Positions 56,520 to 64,000 of a stretch of 64,000 bases of DNA are shown in pieces. Position 1 is the first letter of the stretch. Every line of letters begins with the position of its first letter. The DNA is from Gonapodya prolifera JEL478 (lineage: Eukaryota > Monoblepharomycota > Monoblepharidomycetes > Monoblepharidales > Gonapodyaceae): contig KQ965753.1 of the NCBI GenBank assembly GCA_001574975.1, positions 1-64,000 on the forward strand, in the 5' to 3' direction. The position numbers and the translations under genes were made by a program. A model generated the notes under the pieces. It saw nothing but the letters and a program-made list of their open reading frames with translations, was not told where the DNA came from and ran no database searches.

Positions 56520-57824
56520 CTACCTTGGCCGATATCCTTCACTGTATTCCACATCTATATCATCATCTTTGACCAGGTCAGAAAGCAGAAGTACGAGTTT
56601 CAACAGCTGTTTGGTGCTTTGTGGAGCGAGCGCCTTGCTTGACCCAAAAATCTCCGGAATTTTTCGCGACTCTGCTGGGATGGATTTGCTACCACCTGGA
56701 CTGGATAGAAGTAATTTCGCCATGGAAGCCACCGCACAAAGAACCATCATCTGCGGACAATACATGTCCGGCTTCAGGTAGGTTCGGCATTGTGGTAGCA
56801 CATGGCGAATGTAATCGTCGAGCGTATCGGGGGTGGGGTGGTGAGATTCCATTTCACCTGCCGTCGAGCAAGAATGAAGTGAGAGACCGGTCAGAACACC
56901 ATGTAGATTTAATCGTTTCTTACTGAGAGACCTTTCCCGCCAAGGATAACAGTATGGCTCACAGCCTTCTCAGGTAGAATGACCATATCGCCCGGTTTCT
57001 GTATGAAAATGCACGCATTGTTTTTCGCAAAGTCTTCAAATGGGAGTATATCGGAACCATAATACAGGCTCCCACCCGCGGCTTTTTATGAAGCAGTTAA
57101 GACAAAAGACCAGACAGAAGCTGGTGATGAACGGCCCACCTTGCCATGCCTTATCCGCCTTGTCCAGAGCGTACCCAGGAAAGACCATCCACACAGTACA
57201 TGCACGACTTTCTCCATCGATCATCCGAGATTCTGCAAAATGACGGTTCAATATAGCTTTGTAGGGGAGCCCGACGCAAGTCATTTGACACTCACGTTCC
57301 AGAACCTGCCAAGGTCCCCGGAGAGCCAGTGCCGGGGCCGCCATAAAAACGCACATTGCTTGGGACTCGCAAACGCTCTGGAAGAGCTGCAGTCAAGTCG
57401 TAATCACCGTAGCAGCGAAGGCGAGGAGGCAGACGACCCTCTCGAGCCTTCGGAACAGCATCTGGACACTCTTTCAACTGGCCGCATTGTAGACTCGTGG
57501 CAGATTCAGCGAATTCTTTCAGGGAGACCGCCTTCATGTCTTCGCCGGTGCTGTACCAAAATCGCGACTGTTGACCATCAGGGCAGAACCGTGACGCAGC
57601 ATCCCCTCGAGCGAGACGGTGCTTCGGTCGATTTTGAGAGCAGTCATTGCGTTTCGGAATAGAATCGGATTGCCAGCAGCAAGCGAGCGATCCACGATCT
57701 TGTCGTTGTAAACAGTGACAGTCAGTGCGAATCGAGCTCGGGTCCCGCCATCTTCGTGTGAAAACAGAAGTTTCGGTGGCGTCTTGAGACGTTCGAGGAA
57801 CGCCGAGCGCCGGCTCGTCTTCAT
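56520..57824 (-). CDS. JmjC/cupin-like protein
   Basis: Exons 57557-57824, 57306-57539, 57140-57256, 56932-57033 and 56520-56857 give 352 residues with all phases closing. JmjC-type segments are RDF-DMKAVSLKEFAES, LRVPSNVRFYGGPGTGSPG, ACTVWMVFPGYALD and FIQKPGDMVILPEKAVSH. The last has the usual P-G-D turn and the distal histidine. The HxD iron-binding pair expected after the TGSPGTL segment is not visible (it reads AAILN), so activity as a demethylase or hydroxylase is doubtful. Between exons 1 and 2 only 17 nt (57540-57556, GTACAG...GAAG) separate the two reading frames. The start at MKTSRRSAFLERLK is the first ATG in frame after a possible acceptor; an upstream exon is possible. Divergent from ADH. 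Confidence 0.6.
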
Positions 57825-58176
57825 ATCGTTTGGAATTTGACTGGAAGGGAGACAGCTTTGGTCCACAATTGCTTGCTCACTTCAATAACTCCTTTCCCCC
57901 GAAGGACTTGGATTATTGCTGGCGTCGAATCTGTTTCTGGGAGCTCGGTGACAAGATTGCTACTGTCTCCCCGATGACACTCCATCGCTCCAAGGATCAT
58001 CAAACAGTCTGAGGATCACACTTCTATTTCCCGACTTTTCAGGGACAAATCGTGAACGAACGACAACTTGCTAAACGAGTCTTTACTGGAGAGAGAGTAC
58101 ATCCGAGAGATGCTTCGGACAAGTTTGGAAAACATGACATCTATGTTGAACTTTCCAATTGTTCCGGTCCGCAGCT

Positions 58177-58184
58177 TTATATAG
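58177..58184 (+). promoter_or_regulatory. TATA box of the alcohol dehydrogenase gene
   Basis: TTATATAG lies 59 bp before the ATG at 58243, followed by a C/T-rich leader. It is the clearest TATA element in the housekeeping half of the window and fits a strongly or inducibly expressed gene. Confidence 0.6.
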
Positions 58185-58242
58185 AGCATCGTTCATCAAT
58201 CTCACGGTCAATCATTCTTTGTTTCTCCACTCAATCGTTACC

Positions 58243-59856
58243 ATGTCACCAGTTGCCGCTCCAACTCTCCCCTCGACTTACAAGTGTGCTGTGATCACGG
58301 AACCCGGAAAACCAGCCGTGATCGAGACGAGGCCGTTGAATCCGAATCCTCCGGAGAAGCATGTTTTGATCAAAGTCAAAGGTGCGTTGGTGTCGCAGAG
58401 AGAGCGTCGTTTTGGCGGGGGCGATGTGTGCCGATTTACAAATTCCGTTTACATATTTCCACCACTTCCAACAGCAAGCGGCATCTGCCATTCAGACATG
58501 TTCACCCATCAAAACTGGTATAAGCAAGGTAAGTTCTCGATATTCATTTCTCCTGAACCCGCCGGACTCATCTATACCTTGGGCGGCAATTGATTCTCAG
58601 CATACCCACGAGTCCCTGGTCACGAGATTGTCGGCAAAATCGTTGCGCTCGGCCCCAACGTGGCTCCGAAGTTTGAAATCGGACAGATTGTCGGTGTGGG
58701 ATGGTGAGTTGACAGTTCCTCAACGAAGTGGCACTGATGATCTGAAAGTCATGCTAAATCTGTTTCAGGACTTATGGATGGGACGGAACATGCCCAGCAT
58801 GCCAAGACGGCCTCTTTGCCAACTGCGCTAACTCTAAAGTCACCGGAATCCACGTAAGCGCTCATGACCTGCTGGCGACCATGGTTCGTTTCCAACTCAG
58901 CATCACCCCCCTCTCCCCTAGATCGATGGCGGCCACGCCGAATACGTCACAGCGCCCGACACCTCCGTCGCAGTTCTTCCCGACGACATCGACCCCGCCA
59001 AGACGGCGCCCCACATGTGCGGCGGCGTGACGGTCTTCAACGGACTGCGGCACACGGACGACGTGAGGCCCGGTGATGTGGTGGCTATTGCAGGTGTGGG
59101 AGGGTGAGTTGCGTCTGGATGCTAGACCTTGCCATGGCAAAGGGCAGACTCGAACGGGTTTCTTCCCGGCAGATTGGGCCATCTCGGGATTCAATTCGCA
59201 GCGAAGGCTGGGTACCGCACCGTCGCCATATCCGGATCAGCGGCAAAGCGCGACCTCGCGTTGAAGCTCGGCGCGCACGACTACATCGACTCGTCCACGC
59301 AGAACCCCGTGACTGAACTGAAGAAACTCGGTGGGGCAAAGGTGGGTTCGCGTTTACGTGTACACCAGTCCAGAGTTCGAGACTGACACTACACTGCCGC
59401 GTAGGTTATTGTGGTCACGGCTCCAGACCACGAGTTGATCCGACAACTGGTGCCCGGGCTTGGATGGAGGGGTACCGTTCTCGTGGTCGCAGTCGTCCCG
59501 GGAGAGTCCAAGATCGACATGATGACGCTTCTCAACAACTGGGGCAAGGTAAGCTCACACAGCCGCCTATTATTGATACCATGCCGTCTGACATTGACAA
59601 CCCCGGCCCATGTAGGTCACAGCCTGGGCAGGCGGATCGGCGCGCGACTGGGAAGACACTGTCAAGTTTGCGCAGCTCACTGGCGTAGAGACCATGGTGG
59701 AGACGTTTAAGCTGGAGCAGTACCAGGAGGCGTACGATAAGATGATGGTGAGTTGGAGAGTTCAGCTGGAGCGAGGTGATTGGGGAGTCTAACATGAGTT
59801 GTGAATGTCAGGCGAACAAGGTCAGGTTCCGGGCCGTGATTACGTTCGACGATTAG
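58243..59856 (+). CDS. Zinc-containing alcohol dehydrogenase
   Basis: Nine exons (58243-58381, 58475-58528, 58601-58703, 58769-58853, 58922-59103, 59173-59341, 59405-59548, 59616-59747, 59812-59856) join in phase to 350 residues, the usual size for fungal ADH. Catalytic zinc ligands are in GICHSDMF and VPGHEIVG and in HMCGGVTVFNGLR; the structural zinc loop reads CPACQDGLFANC with at least three cysteines. The nucleotide-binding Rossmann motif is AIAGVGGLGHLGIQFA. It oxidises primary alcohols or reduces aldehydes with NAD(P). The threonine and SDMF context agree with the yeast ADH1/CAD-like branch, but substrate and cofactor preference cannot be decided by eye. It has a TATA box and is divergent from the JmjC-like gene. 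Confidence 0.95.
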
Positions 59857-60130
59857 TGGAAGGGCAGATGGTACAAGAAACTTGTATGGGTGCGGGTAAT
59901 AGAGAAGCGCTGGCCGTAATAGTAGTGCTTTCATTGGAGACAGTGTGGTTTTACAAGTACGATAAAAACTGTCCACCAAACAATAGTTCCAAAATGATAT
60001 CCATCACACCTTGCGTCTGCAAAATCAATGCTCAATGCACTGTGGCCAACACACGATAAACGCAGTACGCAAAAGGTATTGTTGAGCCAAGGGTCGTTGG
60101 GTTGATGCGGGGACTTTGGCGTGCTGCTAT

Positions 60131-61629
60131 CACACCTTGTTCAGCTGTTGGAGCGGAGGTGGTTTGAGGCGCTACGACAAGCGCGTTAGCCCGGACAAAC
60201 AGTGATAGCCGCAACAACCATACCCACGCACGAGCACCCGCCGGCCGCAGATTGGGCAGCGTCTGTATCGCACTTACCCCACACGGCGCGACGACACCGT
60301 CCATAACACCCGCTGCATCGTGCAGGGCCAGCACAAACGCGATGTCGTCTTTACCGCACACGAGTTTGTGCGTTGCCCAGTCCGCTTTCTGGCACTCCGC
60401 ACTGCAGTACCGGGCCAGTCCGCACATGGAGCATCGGTTGAGTTTCGGAGGTAGGGCCCAGGGTAGTGGGTTTGGCAGCTCTGGAATATCAAACTCCACG
60501 ATAACCTTTTGCGTGGAGCCATCGCGCCTTCGTTGCCTCGACGCATGTTCTGAAGTAGTATTTTCTGTGCGATCCGTCTGACCCACAGGGCATCCCATGC
60601 GGCAACACACGAGAGGAGCCCACCTTGCGGTTTTTCCACTCTTTGAGCGGAGTTGTGGGCCACACCAGTGCAAAATGTGGTACATTTCTTGCACAAGATT
60701 GTCTGGGTCGGTGTTGCGTGGGCCTTCCTCGTCATCAAGGATACGTTCAATGCGACACTGGTATGGGTGTGCTGAAATGGCGGCTGTGATCGCATCCCAT
60801 GCCCCCTTTCCCGACGAGAGGCCAGTCCTCAGAAGGCGAAACCAAGTCGTGAGGAGTTCGTGGAAATGTCGGGTGTTAACTCCGGGATATCTGGGATCTT
60901 TCCCGGGGTGTCAAACACCATCATAATGTCAAGAGTGCGAACGACCAGCGGCGAATTTGCAGAGAATATTCGTGCGCAGAGGTCCGCGTTGTGCCAGAGG
61001 AGACTCAAGGTGTCAGAGAGGAATAACGAAATGAGACCCAGAATCACCCTGCCGTAGCCCACAACGGTGCTTTCCTGGTGATCCAACGGCAACATTTTGA
61101 TGTATTTGCCGACAGCACTTGGCCATTTGTGAAGCAAGAAGGGTGCCATGCCCATGCTTTGATAAACCTGGCGTTCCTGGTGGGCGGAAATATTTTTGGC
61201 ACGAAAAGATTCGATAGTAGAGGGGCAGGCGCCGCAGTAGCTTATTGCTTTATCAATGGAGACATGGCATGGGGCCTCTTTGCAGGTGATTGAGTGGTCC
61301 ATTGAGGACAGCAATCTGGACGCCGTTGAGGGATGTCGGAATACGAATAATAGCATGGAGAGAAGTGTCCCGCGGCGAAACTTCACCGGATGCCATGATG
61401 ATGGGGTATTGGACAGGAATGCCTGGAGATCACATATTTTGGATGCACACTATTCACCGTGTGTTAAGAGGAAATGGCAGTTGCGCTCAGGGGACAAAAG
61501 CGTCCACGCACCACGGTATTCCCCTCCGTCGTCGAGAGCTCCAGCGATTTCCTCCAAGCGAACTGAGCGGAAACGAAAGGATCCGAGGTTGCTTCGGATA
61601 TTAGCATCGAATTCCAAACGAAAGGACAT
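60131..61629 (-). CDS. MYND zinc-finger protein
   Basis: The zinc finger is plain: RCSMCGLARYCSAECQKADW then ATHKLVC, with an earlier cysteine pair at VCCRMGC separated by an unusually long insert. MYND fingers bind proline-rich peptides in transcription or chromatin factors. The body upstream contains DLCARIFSANSPLVVRTLD and FHELLTTWFRLLRTGLSSGK, an Arm-like helical region common in fungal MYND proteins. The likely start is MSFRLEFDANIRSN (ATG 61629) and the end is after an intron from 60277 down to 60146 (stop at 60131). Between MMVFDTPGK and DPRYPGVNTRHF the frame changes near 60905 without a GT-AG intron, so this gene is either damaged or carries an assembly indel. Exon joins near 61390-61570 are not resolved. 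Confidence 0.7.
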
Positions 61630-61803
61630 TGGAGAAGAACATTGCGCCTTTTTGTGTTCTGTCTCTGAGTTACATACATAACCTGGTGCGCTGTCAGTGT
61701 TTTCTCGGTCCCTAGTCGCTCAACCGCAAGCCATACGTGTTTTCAAACCATCCAGAGACAACAACAATAGGCATCATAAGCTCATCCGGCAACTCGGTAT
61801 CTT

Positions 61804-63719
61804 TTACAGCGTTCCAGCCGATCCCAGCTCTTTCAACGCCTGTCCGACCCTCTTGGACATGGTCTTTTCTCCCTCGCGGATCCAGACACGGGGGTCGTAG
61901 TACTTCTTGTTGGCTATATGTGACAGAACATGGTAAGGTACATAGTTCGAGGCATGCGAAGTACAGAGGCAACTCACGCTTGTCCTCGCCGTCCGGGTTG
62001 CCGATCTGACCCTGGAGGTATCCCTTCTTGCTCTCGTAGAAGTTTTTGATACCCTCCCAGTAGGCCCATTGAGTGTCGGTGTCGATATTCATCTGACATT
62101 CGAGTACGAACGACGGTGAAAAGGTCGGAGGTGCCAAGCATCAGTTGGGCCCGGACTACAACGGTCAAGCTATTGCAAACCGAACCTTGATAACACCGTG
62201 CGACACCGCCTCCTTAATCTCAGCGTCCGTGCTCCCAGAGCCTCCGTGGAAGACAAAGTTGACGGGCTTGGATCCAGCGGCAAGGCCGAGCTTCTGGGCC
62301 ACGAATTCCTGGTGCTTTCCGAGAAGTTGGGGGTGGAGCTTGACGTTGCCGGGCTTGTAGACACCGTGAACGTTACCGAAGGCAGCAGCGATGGTGAAGA
62401 GGTCGGTGACCTGAGCGGAAGAAGTCAGTTTTCCGTATTCAAAAAATAGTACGTCGGAAGTTCCAAGGACTCACCTTGGTGAAGGCCTCGTAGATGTCCC
62501 AGATGTCCTGAGGTTGGGTGTACAGCGCGGCGTTGTCGACGTCCTCGTTGTTCACACCGTCCTCCTCTCCACCGGTGATACCGATTTCCATCTCGAGAAG
62601 GATGCCGAGCTTGGCCATGCGCTGGAGGTATCCGACGCAGATCGTGATGTTCTCGTGCTTGGGCTCTTCGGAGAGGTCGAGCATGTGGGAGGAGAAGAGG
62701 GGCTCGCCGTGGACTTTGAAGTACTGTTGAGGCGTGAGTGATGGTTACGGAATATTTCGTCATGTGGAGGAGTAGACCGGAAGCCGGCATCGTCCGAAAC
62801 ACACCTCTTCGTCCGCTTGGAGCATACCGTCGAACCAGGGGAGGAGCTTCTTGGCGCAGTGGTCGGAGTGAACTACAAATTCACAAGGCGACGTTACGAC
62901 AGGCAAATCAGCTTGAGCCCACGAAGAGCCGCAAGTCCCACCAGCTTCTTCATGACTCACGGAGAACGGGAATGCCATACGCCTTAGCGACTTCACGGAC
63001 GTACTTGGCTCCCGACACGGCACCGAGGACGGAGGCCTCCTGCTTTCCGTTGGCGAGACCCTTTCCAGCAAAGTAAGCAGATCCACCCTGCGAGAACTGG
63101 ATGATGACGGGGGCTTTGTTGTCGCGGGCGGCTTCAAGGACGGCATTGATGGTCGAGGAGGTGGTGCTGGTGATGTGTCGATTGGGAGATTGCAGGTACA
63201 AGGTCGGAGGGAATAACACAGTGAGAGGGGGATACCGAATATGTGATGGTGAAAAGAACTTACCAGTTGAAAGCAGGGATAGCGAATCCGTGCTGTTGAT
63301 GGGGTGTGGTGGATTTCATGTGCCCGAAGAGTGGTGTCGTTGCGGACGAGAGATGGCAGTCGATATCCGATAGACGAAAGTCAAAACGCGAGACCACTTC
63401 AAAGGGAACCGTACTAATACTCGCCTTCTTCGCGTAGGCGATGAGTTTCCTGTCAACAGTTGAAAACGGGTGAGTCACAATCCTTGGTCAGGAATCAACC
63501 GCGATCCGCCATCAGAGATGGCATCGCTCAGACTCCACCATCCCACACCGTCTCATCGCGTCAAGTTGAGCAACGAACCCGCCGTGTGCCCCAATCCTGT
63601 CGCCGTGACCTGTTTGCGACATCAACAAGCCCGAGGGAAGCAACTCACCGGACGTTCTCGCCCGTCAAGACACCGGTAGGGATACCTGACGCGAGGATTC
63701 CTTCGAGGTGGCCGGACAT
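61804..63719 (-). CDS. FBA1: Fructose-bisphosphate aldolase, class II
   Basis: Nine exons (63649-63719, 63425-63449, 63264-63292, 62961-63166, 62805-62872, 62475-62723, 62186-62410, 61978-62092, 61804-61913) join in phase to 365 residues, as in yeast Fba1. Zinc and catalytic motifs are VLHSDHCAKKLLPWFD, the acidic LEMEIGITGGEEDGVNNEDV, GNVHGVYKPGNVKL and NFVFHGGSGST. The N-terminus reads RKLIAYAKKHGFAIPAFNC. It splits fructose-1,6-bisphosphate into glyceraldehyde-3-phosphate and dihydroxyacetone phosphate in glycolysis and works in reverse in gluconeogenesis; the metal-dependent class is typical of fungi. The second intron starts GCGAGT rather than GT, because only that junction (AAG to CAC) keeps the conserved sequence in frame. 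Confidence 0.97.
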
Positions 63720-63856
63720 GATGGGATGGATGCGGTGCGATTGGATTGTGGAATGTTTGTGGAAACTGACGGAACAAGGGTCGTCAAAAGGTGGCACAGC
63801 CGGGCGACTCGACCCTTCGAGTTCAAACACATCCAAATGCCTAAGCAAACCGATTC
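63720..63856. promoter_or_regulatory. Divergent promoter of FBA1 and the F-box gene
   Basis: The 137 bp between two divergent start codons must contain both promoters. It holds a GGAATG/CATTCC-like stretch but no TATA box that I can identify. Confidence 0.5.
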
Positions 63857-64000
63857 ATGTCGCTCGACACACTTCCCAGGGAAATCACGGATCTCATTCT
63901 CATCAGACTCCCCCCGCACGCCGTCTATGCACGGATCTCGCTCGTTAGCCGGCGTTTGCGGTATAAGCGCGACACTTTCTCGACAGCGACGGCCGCGAAC
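63857..64000 (+). CDS. F-box protein, 5' end only
   Basis: A frame from the ATG at 63857 stays open to the right edge (48 codons). It begins MSLDTLPREITDLILIRLPP, then HAVYARISLVSRRLRYKRD, which is a clear F-box (L-P-x-E-I-x-x-x-I-L...L...S-L-V-S-R-R). F-box proteins recruit substrates to SCF ubiquitin ligases through Skp1. The substrate-binding part lies outside the window. Confidence 0.75.
   Translation, partial: MSLDTLPREITDLILIRLPPHAVYARISLVSRRLRYKRDTFSTATAAN

Noticed and set aside
1-64000. tRNA, rRNA, riboswitch or bacterial-type operon elements
   Set aside because: Scanned by eye for tRNA-like A/B boxes and conserved rRNA motifs; none convincing. A covariance-model search would be needed to exclude them.

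Overview
This window is the left end of a fungal chromosome. It opens with 95 bases of CCCTAA telomere repeat. The genes have many short GT-AG introns, mostly 55-160 nt. Zn(II)2Cys6, MYND, JmjC-like, SET and PAH proteins, a Ty3/gypsy chromovirus fossil and hAT transposons all point to Fungi. A PTEN-like formin and moderate GC suggest an early-diverging (chytrid-like) fungus rather than a yeast or mould; that placement is inference.

Layout. 0-5 kb: telomere, cysteine-rich subtelomeric ORFs (one reads without a stop into the telomere), a broken chromovirus, a hAT remnant and AT-rich debris. 5.4-15.7 kb: Ser/Pro-rich, probably disordered proteins, including a tandem duplicate pair, a coiled-coil protein and a small single-PAH (Sin3-like) protein. 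15.9-22.1 kb: two nested DNA transposons of one family; the inner one carries a spliced hAT transposase and an unrecognised second ORF block. 22.7-28.6 kb: three more low-complexity proteins. 29-31.7 kb: a frame-disrupted SET-domain gene and a five-exon secreted protein. 32-39.7 kb: a truncated pseudogene and its intact ten-exon Zn(II)2Cys6 paralogue, separated by an AT-rich island.

From 40.7 kb the content becomes conserved housekeeping genes: OPA3-like mitochondrial protein and ATP synthase gamma (head to head, 100 bp apart), a Tyr-phosphatase of the HCSAGKDR type, a 19-exon PTEN-like formin, a JmjC-like protein, a zinc alcohol dehydrogenase, a MYND protein, class II fructose-bisphosphate aldolase and the start of an F-box gene cut by the right edge. 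For OPA3, ATP3, the phosphatase, formin, ADH, aldolase, the Zn cluster factor and the secreted protein I resolved every exon by hand, and all phases and lengths close to whole codons.

The most unusual item is the formin (46025-54518). Its FH1 region is built from a tandem array of tiny proline exons, six of 45-48 nt plus larger relatives, all phase 1 at both ends, so any can be skipped without changing frame. The same protein carries an N-terminal PTEN/C2-like module whose phosphatase loop has lost its arginine. Other points of interest are the nested hAT elements with exact 9-bp target duplications, a 17-nt GT...AG segment that must be removed for the JmjC-like gene to read through, and a GC-AG intron in the aldolase gene.
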